From: Lepturacanthus savala
Taxonomy: Eukaryota > Chordata > Actinopteri > Scombriformes > Trichiuridae
DNA length: 64,000 nucleotides
NCBI GenBank assembly: GCA_030544235.1
Contig: CM060478.1
Location: 395,227 to 459,226 of the forward strand
Direction of reading: 5' to 3'
Shown here: in pieces, positions 34,200 through 45,385 of the stretch
Layout: every line of letters begins with the position of its first letter
How positions within the stretch are numbered: the stretch's first letter is position 1
Notes under the pieces: generated by a model
What the model saw: only the letters and a program-made list of their open reading frames with translations
The model's database searches: none
Told to the model about the DNA's origin: nothing
Program-made: the position numbers and the translations under genes

Positions 34200-37100
34200 C
34201 CTGTAATTAATCAGGATGAATCACTTTATTCTACACAAAAGCCCAAAACGAATCCAAACTAGTGTAAAGTGAAGCTTTGTTTTAAATTCACTACCTGATG
34301 AATGAACGGGACAAAACATTTGTTGAGCAAACACTTGAACATCAGCACTTTTACAGCAGCAGTTCATCAAACATCTGCTGTGAATCTCAACTTGTCATGA
34401 AAGCAAATCAAAATTCTATCTGGGACATTAACATTTGTAGAAACTGGCCACAAAAGCTGAGCCACAAGCATCACAACAGGTGATTTGTGAGGTCACAGCA
34501 GAACATGTGTGTTTTATCAGCAGCAAACGTCCTGTTAGAGTGAGGTGAAGAACAGAAGCAGCTGTTCACAGCTGGATTTAAGGGATTGAACTGTGCAGGA
34601 CCAGTGAGTAAAGTCCATGTTTCTACTCAACGCTGCATCTAACGATGTGAAGCTGCTGAACACTGAGTGGTTCATTCAGCTGATGTTTCACACTGAAGAG
34701 CTGATCACACAATTCAGCTGAGCAGCGGCTACTCATCACTTTGCTGCTGTCGTCTGGAAGAACTTTCACATGAAAATGACCAAGTAAAAGTTCTGTTCTC
34801 TTCTCCATGTTGATCCACCAGTTCTTCTCCTTTCTGCTTCCTGTGACTTTACAAAATAAAAGCCTCTCAATAATGAAACCTGTCTAAAGGCGGGTATAAT
34901 AATTGTCTGTGTTCATGAATTCATGACTTAACGCAATAATAACGTGTCCCAGCCCAAATAAAAACACTAGAATATTATAAAAAGGCCAAAACAGCAGATA
35001 AAAAGACGTGAGATACGACGACAAACATGAGGAAAAGATTTGAAAGAATGAGAGAAAAGGACAAAAATATAATAAAAAGAGAAAATATCAAGAAAACGTG
35101 AGATAAAATGACAGAAAATATCAGATTAAAAGAGAAATGTGATAAATGTAAAAACATTGATTGATTCATCTTCTATAGCCACTTATTCCTCTTCAGGGTC
35201 ACATGGTCTGCTGCAGCCAATCACAGCTCGTTACAGGCGAGAGGCAGGATCCACCCACATGGTCACCAGCCTATCATGGAGCAATGGAAAACACAGGAGA
35301 TTAAAAAAGGTCATTGTAGATCATCTGAGTCAATAATAACTGAAGCAAACACCAGATATTTGCTGCTGATCAGACTTGATGCTTCCAGTTTTCAAAGGAG
35401 AAGGATTTAATACAGCAAACAGTCTAATAAATAAATACATGCTAATAATCCATGAGAATAAGAATCGATCCACATACAGAGCAGTCAGCCATTAAGAATC
35501 AAATCAATACATCACAGGAAAATACTTTAGATGACACAGATGTTAATCTGAACCCTTTCACAATAAAATCAGTCCTGCTTTATCTCACACTGATATTCTA
35601 AAATCAGCCTCACGGGGCCATCACTTTAGGAATAAATCACTTTTTACCTGGACTTTTGCTGCTTTTCTTTCCATCCACCACACCATCATTAACCCATCTG
35701 TCCATTGATGTAGAGCAGGTGTGTGCTGAACATTTTCTTGCCACTAACAGAAGGATATTCAGCAAGTTCACCTTTCTCCTATCGCTGCTTCCCTCTGGAA
35801 TTAAAACAGAATGCAGTGGATCCAATAGTAAATCAATATTCACTATAGCAAATATTTCTGTACGACTCCCCTCCCCCGACCATTTCACTTCCAGGACGTC
35901 CCAGTAAATGTGTGTGTGCTCTCTAAACATTTTGCAATTCCTCCAACATGACTTAGTTTTATTTTTGTCACATTTAGCTTCCAGGAATGTTGTTGTGAAG
36001 TAGCTCATTTTCCTTTGTGTCCAGAGTTCGCTGACATATGGGATTACAGACATTTCTATATTTGTGATGCAACTTTGAGTTTCCCTTTTACAATCGTATC
36101 CTAAACTGTTCTATGGGAGGAGGAGTTCATCTCAGCATGGTCCATTCCTCATGTGATGTTCAACAACTTGTCACCTGAACAGATCTGGGAGATCATTAGG
36201 ACCCAAACCACGTTTCTCTCCAATTGTGTAAATGACTTCAAAATGTGTCCTGATCTTTGTGTTGGAGCCTATGAACTGCTCTTTATTTGCCTGAACCCAG
36301 TGGGTTGTAAACTCTGAAGGAATTCCACTGTTTTTACAACCTGCATTGCTCTTGAAATTGTTCGAGGTGTCTTCATATTTTTCTGACTAGGAATCAAACT
36401 TTGTTCATTCATTATTTATCTTAAGATTAGTTCACTCTAAAATAGCAACGATTCACAGGACATTTAGGGACATGTGTTTGTTTCTGAATGGAACCATTAG
36501 TTTCCTGGTTGTGATTGAACTATTCTTCATTCCACAGAGTTGGAGTTGTCTGTTGTAACCTATGAAGACTGTTCTTGTGTTTAGTTGTAAACACTGTTAC
36601 ATTTCACAGTTCATCCTTCACCTTCTAGTTTTAATACAAATCCAGCAGAATCATTTCAGGACTTTAGGATTTGTGTTGAAATAGTTGGGACCATCATTTT
36701 TTACAGTGAACATGAAGCTACTGACCCTAAACACGACTGGATTCATCATTAAAATACATAGTTTTTGATATTTGATGAAGATAAAGTGTTTGATTTCATC
36801 ATGTTTCAATGTAATTTCATTTATAATATCAGTTTTCAGGGCTGTGGACTCTCAAACACTGAGTGGGAAGTTGTGGCCTCAGCTCTGAAGTCCAACCCCT
36901 CTCATCTGAGAGAGCTGGACCTGAGTAACAACAATCTGAAGGATTCAGATTTTGCTGCACTGAAGAGTCCAAACTGTCGACTGGAGGCTCTGAGGTCGGT
37001 TCACTGACTGTTTCCTCTTTTACTGCAGTTATTTAAATTCAGAACAGAAGGTTCACATTGAATTAGTTCATCCTGCAGATGTGATGGAGATTAGCAGCAT

Positions 37101-40100
37101 TTATTGCTGTGTTGACATGAACAGGTGTCTGCAGCTTGTGAAGTGTTGGAGCCAAAATATTCTTTCAGATTCAGACATTCAGACATTAAAGACGCAGCTG
37201 TTTGACTTTACATTTTATAAACTTGTACATTCTAAACCTTCATCAGCTCTGAACATTATGGAACACTGAATGATTTCAAGCAGAATAATCTGCTTCTAAC
37301 TCTACATGTTTTATTCTTTATTCAGATTGAGTAGCTGCAGTTTAACAGAGATCAGCTGTGATTCTCTGGGCTCAGCTCTGAAGTCCAACCCTTCCTATCT
37401 GAGAGAGCTGGACCTGAGTAACAACAATCTGCAGGATTCAGCAGTGAAGCTGCTGTGTGATTTCCTGAAGAGTCCAGACTGTAAACTGGAGACTCTGAGG
37501 TCAGTATCTGACTGTATCTGACTGTATCTGACTGTATCTGACTGTATCTGACTGTATCTGACTGTATCTGACTGTATCGACTGTATCTGACTGTATCTGA
37601 CTGTATCTACTGTATCTGACTGTATCTGACTGTATCTGACTGTATCTACTGTATCTGACTGTATCTAACTGTATCTGACTGTATCTGACTGTATCTACTG
37701 TATCTGACTGTATCTGACTGTATCTGACTGTATCTGACTGTATCTGACTGTATCTGACTGTATCGACTGTATCTGACTGTATCTACTGTATCTGACTGTA
37801 TCTGACTGTATCTGACTGTATCTACTGTATCGACTGTATCGACTGTATCGACTGTATCTGACTGTATCGACTGTATCGACTGTATCGACTGCATCTACTG
37901 TATCTACTGTATCTGACTGTATCTGACTGTATCTGACTGTATCTGACTGTATCTACTGTATCTACTGTATCTGACTGTATCTGACTGTATCGACTGTATC
38001 TGACTGTATCTGACTGTATCTGACTGTATCTGACTGTATCGACTGTATCTACTGTATCTACTGTATCGACTGTATCGACTGTATCGACTGCATCGACTGT
38101 ATCGACTGTATCGACTGTATCGACTGTATCGACTGTATCGACTGTATCTGACTGTATCTACTGTATCTGACTGTATTTGACTGTATCTACTGTATCTACT
38201 GTATCTACTGTATCTACTGTATCGACTGTATCGACTGTATCGACTGCATCTACTGTCTCTGACTGTATCTGACTGTATCTGACTGTATCGACTGTATCGA
38301 CTGTATCGACTGTATCGACTGTATCTGACTGTATCTGACTGTATCTGACTGTATCTGACTGTATCGACTGTGTCTGACTGTATCGACTGTATCGACTGTA
38401 TCTACTGTATCTGACTGTATCTGACTGTATCTGACTGTATCTACTGTATCTACTGTATCGACTGTATCGACTGCATCTACTGTCTCTGACTGTCTCTGAC
38501 TGTCTCTGACTGTATCGACTGTATCTACTGTATCTGACTGTATCTGACTGTATCTGACTGTATCGACTGTATCGACTGTATCTGACTGTATCTGACTGTA
38601 TCTGACTGTATCGACTGTATCTGACTGTATCTGACTGTATCGACTGCATCTACTGTATCTACTGTATCTGACTGTATCTGACTGTATCTCACTGTATCTA
38701 CTGTATCTACTGTATCTGACTGCATCTACTGTATCTACTGTATCGACTGCATCTACTGTATCTGACTGTATCTGACTGTATCTGACTGTATCTGACTGTA
38801 TCTACTGTATCTACTGTATCTACTGTATCGACTGTATCTGACTGTATCGACTGTATCGACTGTATCGACTGTATCGACTGTATCTACTGTATCGACTGTA
38901 TCTACTGTATCTACTGTATCTACTGTATCTGACTGTATCGACTGTATCGACTGTATCGACTGTATCGACTGTATCTGACTGTATCGACTGTATCGACTGT
39001 ATCTGACTGTATCTGACTGTATCTGACTGTATCTGACTGTATCGACTGTATCTGACTGTATCGACTGTATCTGACTGTATCTACTGTATCTGACTGTATC
39101 TACTGTATCTGACTGTATCTGACTGTATCTGACTGTATCTGACTGTATCTACTGTATCTACTGTATCGACTGTATCTGACTGTATCTACTGTATCTACTG
39201 TATCTGACTGTATCTGACTGTATCTGACTGTATCTACTGTATCTGACTGTATCTGACTGTATCTGACTGTATCTGACTGTATCTACTGTATCTGACTGTA
39301 TCTACTGTATCTGACTGTATCTGACTGTTTCTATCTGATCCACAGTCGTTCTCTCTGACATGTTGATGTTGTTTACAGACTGTCAGGATGTCTGATCACA
39401 GAGGAACGTTGTTCTTCTCTGGCCTCAGCTCTGAGCTCCAACCCTTCCCACCTGAGAGAGCTGGACCTGAGCTACAATGATCCAGGATCCTCAGGAGAGA
39501 AGCTGCAGTCTGGACTGGAGGATCCACTCTGGAGACTGGACACTCTCAGGTATGGAGAGATGATGTGTGATAGAGGAGGAAGAGCTGGAAACATGTTCAT
39601 CACATCAACTCAATCTGTCACTTCTAGTTATTAGAATTGAAGTTTCCTGTGATCATATTAAACTAGATTAAACTAGATTAGATCAGATTAAACTAGATCA
39701 GATCAGATTAAACTAGATTAGATCAGATTAAACTAGATCAGATCAGAAAGAAAATCAGTAAAAGTTCATCATCAAACGCAGGAAATGTCCATGAATGAAT
39801 CAGTTAAAGTCCAAATAATAATCAAGTACTAATTCCAATCAAGAAGTTCACAGGTCAAAGGGCAGGGTCGTACTGTTGTAGACATCATTGTCTGTTGTAG
39901 CTCTGATTGTTGGATGATGTAATTCCCAGGTTCATGTGTAGCTTCCTGTTCCTGTTCACCTCCTCCCAGTGAGGAGTTCACAGGGACTCCAGAGTTTTCT
40001 AGTGTGTTTGTGCTTCTTGTTGTTAGCAGCAGCAGCAGCTGTTGCTGCTCATCTTCTCTGGCTGCTGATAGCAGTGGTCAGAGGCTGCTGCTGTTGTCCA

Positions 40101-41496
40101 GCAGTTTGTTGAGGCTTCTCCTGAGTTAAAGCTCAGATATGGGATTAGAACAGTGACAGGAATTCTGCTTGTGAAGAGGAAATCAAAAATCCACATGTGG
40201 AGGCAAAACCTCTCCACTACCAAGCTGTAAGGTGATAAATCACATGATAGTTGACTGTTTGAAGGTGAGTGAGATGTTTATTCTGCAGCAGAATGACTCC
40301 AGTCAATGTCAAATAGAGGTCAACATGACAGTCATGAAGCCACATCCTCTAACCCATGGTACAGATCATTCTACATTCAAACAAGGAGAATTCATTTCAA
40401 GAATTTACAGCATCACATCTGGAGCTGATTCTGCTGCTCCACCATGTTTGTCTCCTCTCAGCTTCAATTATTGTTCGCCACAGCTTTGAAATCACAAACA
40501 ATCTGCTCCTCGACGCTCGATTTGCTCGAGTCTCATTCACGCAATTAGTGTGACTTTTCTAATCCGGATTAGACTGAATCCTGGTCTGAGAAGGAGCAGG
40601 TAGTGGATTCAGATCAGATCCAGAATCCTAGTGAGTAGACTAGAGTGATGTTAGTGATGTTGGTGAAAGAGAAGCAGCTGCTCTGACCCCCCTCCTCCTT
40701 TCAGCCTGCAGCCTGCTGGAGTCCCATGGTTGACACCAGGTCTGAGGAAGTGTAAGTGTGTTTTTCATTGGATTCATCAACTTCACACTGTGACATCACT
40801 CATTCACATCCTGCTGAGGATGAAGATGATGATGATCAATAACTGCAGCTGTGTTGTGTCTCCTTCTCTCCATCAGATTCCTGTGAACTCACTCTGGATC
40901 CAAACACAGTTCATAGAGAACTCAAACTGTCTGACAACAACAGGAAGGTGACACATGTGAAGGAGGATCAGTCATATCCTGATCATCCTGATAGATTTGA
41001 TCATTATCCTCAGCTGCTGTGTATCAATGATGTGACTGGTCGCTGTTACTGGGAGGTCGAGTGGAGAGGAAGAGTTGATATATCAGTGAGTTACAGAGGA
41101 ATCAGGAGGAAAGGAGGCAGTAGAGACTGTGGGTTTGGAGCGAATCATCAGTCCTGGAGTCTGATCTGTTATGATGATGTTTATGGTGATGGTCATTACT
41201 CTGTCTGTCACAATAACAGGGTAACAAAGATCTCCTCCTCTTCCTCCTCCTCCTCCTCCTCCTCCTCCTCTTCCTCCTCCTCCTCCTCCTCCTCCTCCTC
41301 CTCTGTCTCTAACAGAGTAGCAGTGTATGTGGACTGTCCTGCTGGTTCTCTGTCCTTCTACAGAGTTTCCTCTGACTCACTGATCCACCTCCACAGCTTC
41401 ACAACCACATTCACTGAACCTCTATGTGCTGGGTTCGGGGTCTGGCCTGGTCCTGATCCTGGTCCTGGTTCCTCAGTGTCTCTGTGTTCTCTGTAG
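25871..41496 (+). CDS. Fish-type NLR (NLRC3-like) with RING-like, FISNA-NACHT, LRR and B30.2 domains
   Basis: Eleven coding exons: 25871-26001, 26747-26869, 28815-28937, 29710-29832, 31923-32101, 32182-34132, 36833-36994, 37326-37499, 39379-39549, 40705-40751 and 40877-41496. Phases agree at every junction and the sum is 3804 nt, 1267 residues, with no internal stop. Order: four 41-residue N-terminal repeats, zinc-binding RING-like segment, FISNA, NACHT ATPase, helical region, three LRRs, PRY-SPRY. This is the architecture of the large teleost NLR expansion, cytosolic sensors thought to act in innate immunity; the ligand is unknown. The ATG at 25871 (AAGATGG context) is preferred over an in-frame ATG at 25838, which has a weak context. 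Oddities: a shortened RING loop, a 13-residue repeat insertion in the helical region, and a 24-Ser run inside B30.2. It could be a recent, intact member of a multicopy cluster. Confidence 0.85.
26940..28136. mobile_element. 1.2-kb insertion in one copy of the duplicated NLR intron
   Basis: The intron at 26002-26746 reads TTTATACTAGTTTATAATG. Its duplicate is interrupted between TTTATACTA (26931-26939) and CTAGTTTATAATG (28137 on), leaving CTA on both sides. The insert contains ATAACTTTGGATCTAAA twice and a GC-rich end near CCGCGGGAATTG. No transposase frame is found and the termini are not inverted repeats, so the class is unknown. The clean interruption of a paired copy proves insertion after the duplication. 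Confidence 0.7.
30136..31175. mobile_element. hAT-type non-autonomous element in an NLR intron
   Basis: The left end CAGAGCTGTCAAACTCAG, followed by AGTTCAGGGCCACATTC, and the right end GGGCCGCATGTTTGACACCCCTG (31153-31175) are the paired termini of a familiar vertebrate hAT-like repeat. No transposase frame remains. Eight-base target duplications are not convincing. A SINE-like copy is nested at 30693-30996. After it, 31176-31922 shows no recognised feature. Confidence 0.6.
30693..30996 (-). mobile_element. tRNA-derived SINE-like repeat, minus strand
   Basis: The minus strand begins GGGCGACACGGTGGAGCAG and ends in a block with GATTGGCTGCAGCAGATCATG. The same element occurs in plus orientation at 43398-43680 and as a 3' part at 35160-35290. 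Confidence 0.55.
31923..32101 (+). CDS. NLR exon: RING-like zinc-binding segment
   Basis: About residues 167-226. Eight potential zinc ligands are present: CSLC, CGH, CRRC and CPQC in the order CxxC-CxH-CxxC-CxxC. The start SCCSLCQDVLKDPVST and CGHWFC match the exon that precedes FISNA in many teleost NLRs. There, from memory of the family, about a dozen residues lie between the CxxC of the centre and the final CPQC; here only FNSS remains. The acceptor is GTGTTCACAG and the donor is AGTAAGA. Confidence 0.82.
32182..34132 (+). CDS. NLR exon: FISNA, NACHT ATPase and helical domains
   Basis: About residues 227-877. FISNA leads into the Walker A motif GVAGVGKT (about 325-332). Walker B is LLFIFDGLDES (about 396-406), and a sensor-1-like LVWLTSRP follows near 32838. 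NACHT hydrolyses ATP to drive NLR assembly. The C-terminal part carries HLSVQEFLAAVYMLHCY and NGHLDLFVRFLHGLCLE, typical of the winged-helix and HD2 regions of this group. Between them (33474-33680) lies a run of five 13-residue repeats. The donor is GAGTAAGT; a (CA)n starts 14 bases later (34146-34196). Confidence 0.9.
34200..35155. other. NLR intron, nothing recognised
   Basis: AT-rich unique-looking sequence between the NACHT exon and the SINE-like copy. No exon-like frame or repeat array is seen. Confidence 0.45.
35160..35290 (-). mobile_element. Partial SINE-like repeat, minus strand
   Basis: Shares TCTGCTGCAGCCAATCACAG and the ACTTATTCCTC-AGGGTCACATG block with the copy at 30693-30996. 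Only the 3' part is present. Confidence 0.5.
35637..36420 (-). mobile_element. L1-type LINE remnant, C-terminal part of ORF2
   Basis: A 138-codon minus-strand frame reads FREHTHIYWDVLEVKW, then LLDPLHSVLIPEG, LLLVARKC and MDRWVND. This follows the pattern of the L1 ORF2 C-terminus (HLFW..C, LDPL...G, L.ARK.I, W). Upstream in another frame is SKLHHKYRNVCNPIC, matching the preceding conserved segment, so there is a frameshift. It lies antisense in the NLR intron. 36421-36832 holds nothing else that I recognise. Confidence 0.55.
36833..39549 (+). CDS. NLR LRR exons (three)
   Basis: Exons 36833-36994 (54 codons), 37326-37499 (58) and 39379-39549 (57), all in phase 2. Each encodes one ribonuclease-inhibitor-type repeat: CGLSNTEWEVVASALKSNP, LRELDLSNNN and so on. 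The first acceptor is ATATCAG at 36832; a second TTTTCAG five bases later would break the frame. Repeat 1 is four residues short between DSDFAAL and KSPNC. Repeat 3 ends DPLWRLDTLR, the usual last repeat before the B30.2 linker. Confidence 0.85.
37504..39338. repeat. 1.8-kb satellite of TATCTGACTG / TATCGACTG / TATCTACTG units
   Basis: About 190 units of 9 and 10 bp in mixed order fill the intron between LRR exons 2 and 3. The array begins four bases after the exon border and ends about 40 bases before the next acceptor. Confidence 0.96.
39655..39748. repeat. Short repeat AACTAGATTAGATCAGATTA
   Basis: Five to six irregular 15-25 bp units in an NLR intron. The rest of the intron (39750-40704) shows no feature. 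Confidence 0.8.
40705..41496 (+). CDS. NLR linker exon and B30.2 (PRY-SPRY) exon
   Basis: The 47-nt exon 40705-40751 encodes LQPAGVPWLTPGLRK. The last exon, 40877-41496, begins YSCELTLDPNTVHRELKLSD (PRY) and continues with WEVEWRGRVDISVSYRGI, FGANHQSWSLIC and VYVDCPAGSLSFYRVSS (SPRY core). It ends in FGVWPGPDPGPGSS and a TAG stop. B30.2 domains bind protein ligands. A run of 24 serines (41233-41304, TCC repeats) sits between RVTKI and VSNRV, where the family normally has a short loop. Confidence 0.88.
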
Positions 41497-41635
41497 GACG
41501 GAGAGTCTCCTGTCAGAGAAACGTTGTTATTTCAACCCAACCTGATCTCTCCCTGGTTGTAAATCCACTTTCTAACCATGAGGACAGTTTGTTGCTCAGT
41601 CTCATGTCTACACGGTAAAAACAGACGTGAGTTTC

Positions 41636-41700
41636 CTCAGAGCAGAAAGCTCAGTCTGTTAGAGACTGTTTGGAGGTCAGAGGTCGTGGGTTTGATCCTC
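41636..41700 (+). other. tRNA-like remnant in the NLR 3' UTR
   Basis: AGCTCAGTCTGTTAGAGACTG resembles a pol III A box and GTCGTGGGTTTGATCCTCA a B box, at tRNA-like spacing. The acceptor stem does not pair convincingly. It is probably a decayed tRNA-derived SINE head, not a working tRNA. Confidence 0.35.
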
Positions 41701-42059
41701 ATCAAGTCTCAAAGTTCTGCTTCTAAATTGACCGAGTCGAAGGAGACGTCTTTAAACGTCTCGTTTTGTCTCAACTAAAGTCCCAACACTGACAGATTGA
41801 GTTTCTTCTCATGTGACACAAAGAAGATGATTGAATGTTCACCCTGAGCAGCTCAAAGCAGATGATTGGAGCTGCTGGTTTCTGTTGATGGATTCATCAA
41901 TGAATGGACTCATTAAAGAGAAGATTAGAGGACAAACAGCTGACAGTTCAGCTGTTACTAAATCTACACAATACAAACTCATTTACAGGACAATCACTCA
42001 TTTAAAGCTTTATTTCCTGCTTCATGTTGGTTGTTTGGATGTTTATTGTCTTCAGCAGA

Positions 42060-42065
42060 AATAAA
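42060..42065 (+). terminator. Candidate poly(A) signal of the NLR gene
   Basis: The first AATAAA after the stop codon that I see, about 560 bases downstream. 42070-42500 shows no other feature besides AT-rich sequence. Confidence 0.4.
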
Positions 42066-42498
42066 TGGAGCTGCAGCTTCACCTGTTGTGTCTCATTTCA
42101 AAGGAGAAGAAATAATAACAGAAGCTGGAATTTGTCGTCTCAGATTTATTAATTCATGTTGGTATATTCATGAATTCATGTCCTTATTAATTCATTCCTA
42201 CCTGTATTTATCTATTTATACATTTATTCATCCATACAATCATCTTTTATCTGTTTTCATCCTTTTATCTCATATTTTAATCTTTTGATGTCATTTTAAT
42301 CATTTTATCTCATACTTTTAATTTGTTAATCTCATATTCTAAGATATTAATCTCTGACATAAACGTTTGATCTCATATTTTAATCTTTGATTGTATCTTT
42401 TATATATATGTATTTTACTGGCTGTGTGTGTGTTCTTTTATCCATCTTTGTGGGGACATTGGTCCGAATCAGACCCTCACTCAGGGCACCAGTTACCA

Positions 42499-42676
<178 letters not shown>

Positions 42677-42727
42677 TTTTAAAATGTGTCAGTAAAGTGT
42701 CATGTATTCAAAAAGTTGTCACATGTT

Positions 42728-43096
42728 TACTACTACAATGAGTAGTACTACTACTACTACTATTACTACTACTACTACTACTATTACTACTATTACTACT
42801 ATTACTACTACTACTACTACTATTACTACTATTACTACTATTACTACTACTACTACTACTATTACTACTATTACTACTACTACTACTATTACTACTATTA
42901 CTACTACTACTACTATTACTACTACTACTACTACTATTACTACTATTACTACTATTACTACTACTACTACTACTATTACTACTATTACTACTATTACTAC
43001 TACTACTACTACTATTACTACTATTACTACTACTACTACTATTACTACTATTACTACTATTACTACTACTACTACTACTACTACTACTATTACTAC
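42728..43096. repeat. (ACT)n(ATT)n triplet tract
   Basis: ACT triplets with regular ATT variants over about 370 bp. It is the complement of the AGT tracts in the synuclein introns. Confidence 0.97.
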
Positions 43097-43397
43097 TACC
43101 ACCACTAATATTAATACCACTCATACTATTAACTACTACTACAACTTCTACTACAGTTACTACTGTGTTTGTTATTATTACTGCGTCCCTGACGTTATGA
43201 ACTCTGACCCCTGCTGGACAGCAGCAGTAGTGGTTTTGGTTTGGACTCCTTGTTATTGTCGTGCCGTTGCCATGTCGACCTTTAGTTCTGAACCGCTCCA
43301 ACGCTGGATGAAGAGTTTTTGTTCACTTCGGTGTTTGACTCTGTCAATAAAGATATGTTTGAAAAACCAAACAATTACTTATTGTCTCTGATCTAGG

Positions 43398-43680
43398 ACG
43401 ACACGGTGAGCAGTGGTTAGCGCTGTTGTCTCACAGCAAGAAGGTCACAGGTCCAGTCCTGGTCCCGGTCCTGGTCCCAGTCCAGGTCCCGGTCCTGGTT
43501 CCAGTCCTGGTCCAGGTTTCATGATCTCTCTGTGTCTGGTGGGTTTTCTCCAGCTTCCTCTCACAGACTGGAGACCACCTGGGGTGGATCCTGTCTCTCA
43601 CCTGTAATGAGCTGTGATTGGCTGCAGCAGATCATGTGACCCTGATGAGGAATAAACAGGTAGATGACTGAATGTCTAAG
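43398..43680 (+). mobile_element. tRNA-derived SINE-like repeat, plus strand
   Basis: GTGAGCAGTGGTTAGCGCTG has A-box form and AGCAAGAAGGTCACAGGTCC follows. The 3' part GAGCTGTGATTGGCTGCAGC matches the minus copies at 30693 and 35160. A GGTCCCGGTCCTGGTC minisatellite has expanded inside it (43450-43515). Confidence 0.55.
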
Positions 43681-43689
43681 TTGCATTGG

Positions 43690-44395
43690 TTCTGTTTTTT
43701 ATATATCACCACCCTGTAAATTCTGTCCATTATTTATAGACAAATAGAAACGTGAACCTGAACAAACTGAATCAGAACCATTTTCATCCTAAATCCATTT
43801 CAGCCACCAGAGTCTCTGTTGCTGTGTTCTTCAGTGGCTGCAGCACAGAAAACACTTAGTTTAACTCTCTGTTGTGTTAAATATTATTTAGACATTGTAG
43901 AATGGATGTTTGAATAAAAATATATATATTTAAGAAATAAGGAAAAGTAGTAACCATAGTCTCAGGGTAGACTATGTAAGTCAATGGGACTCCATTAGGT
44001 TTATACACTTGGATTTTTTTATTGAATTAAATGTAAAATAAATATAAAGTGGACTTGGCCTACGCTCACATGTCCACCAGCAATAGGGATATCCTGGTCA
44101 TGTGACCTCATAGATTGTATGTCCTTCAAAATAAAAGCCTGGCTTTCATTCCTAACTGCAAAAACATTGATTTTATATCACAGCTCTTTAGAAAAAAATA
44201 AAGATAAAGTACTTGTTGCCATATAATTGTTGCTGTGAGGATTAACATTTAATTTCAACATGAACCGTTTTCCTCCTTAGATCCTTCATGATGCATTCAC
44301 AACGTTTTTAATGTTAATCTGAAATAAAGCTCCAGTCCAGACGAGTCAAATCAAGTATATATATATATATATATATATATTATATTTATAGAGGG
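43690..44395. other. Intergenic with a dispersed repeat shared with 60146-60262
   Basis: AT-rich. About 44082-44200 matches the reverse complement of 60146-60262 (AATAGGGATATCCTGGTCAT and the following CATGTGACCTCATA). (AT)n at 44357-44380. No gene is seen. Confidence 0.55.
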
Positions 44396-45385
44396 CCCCC
44401 TTAAATGTCTAAACATGCACTAAAAAGCCCTTTTTAAACACTAAATATGCACTAAAGTGCCCCTTTAAATGACAAATATGCACTAAAATGCCCTTTTTAA
44501 ACACTAAATATGCACTAAAGTGCCCCTTTGAATGACAAATATGCACTAAAATGCCCTTTTAAATGTCTAAATTTACACTAAAGTGCCATTTTAAATGTCT
44601 AAATTTACACTAAAGTGCCCTTTTAAATGTCTAAAATGCACTAAAGTGCCCTTTTAAGTGTCTAAATGTGCAATAAAGTGCCCTTTTAAGTGACAAATGT
44701 GCACTAAAATGCCCTTTTAAACATCTAAATTTACACTAAAGTGCCCTTTTAAATGTCTAAAATGCACTAAAGTACCCTTTTAAGTGTCTAAATGTGCACT
44801 AAAGTGCCCTTTTAAGTGTCTAAATGTGCAATAAAGTGCCATTTTAAATTACAAATGTGCACTAAAATGCCCTTTTAAACGTCTAAATTTACACTAAAGT
44901 GCCCTTTTAAATGTCTAAAATGCACTAAAGTACCCTTTTAAGTGTCTAAATGTGCACTAAAGTGCCCTTTTAAGTGACAAATGTGCAATAAAGTGCCCTT
45001 TTAAGTGACAAATGTGCACTAAAGTGCCCTTTTAAGTGACAAATGTGCAATAAAGTGCCCTTTTAAGTGACAAATGTGCACTAAAGTGCCCTTTTAAGTG
45101 ACAAATGTGCAATAAAGTGCCCTTTTAAGTGACAAATGTGCACTAAAGTGCCCTTTTAAGTGACAAATGTGCACTAAAGTGCCCTTTTAAGTGACAAATG
45201 TGCAATAAAGTGCCCTTTTAAGTGACAAATGTGCACTAAAGTGCCCTTTTAAGTGACAAATGTGCAATAAAGTGCCCTTTTAAGTGACAAATGTGCAATA
45301 AAGTGCCCTTTTAAGTGACAAATGTGCAATAAAGTGCCCTTTTAAACGTCTAAATGTGCAATAAAGTGCCCTTTTAAACGTGTGC
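44395..45385. repeat. 31-bp satellite with many AATAAA words
   Basis: Units contain AAAGTGCCCTTTTAAGTGAC and AAATGTGCACT or AAATGTGCAAT. The second form creates AATAAAG at the unit border. The array becomes more regular toward the right end. The 45386-46140 flank shows nothing. Confidence 0.95.
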
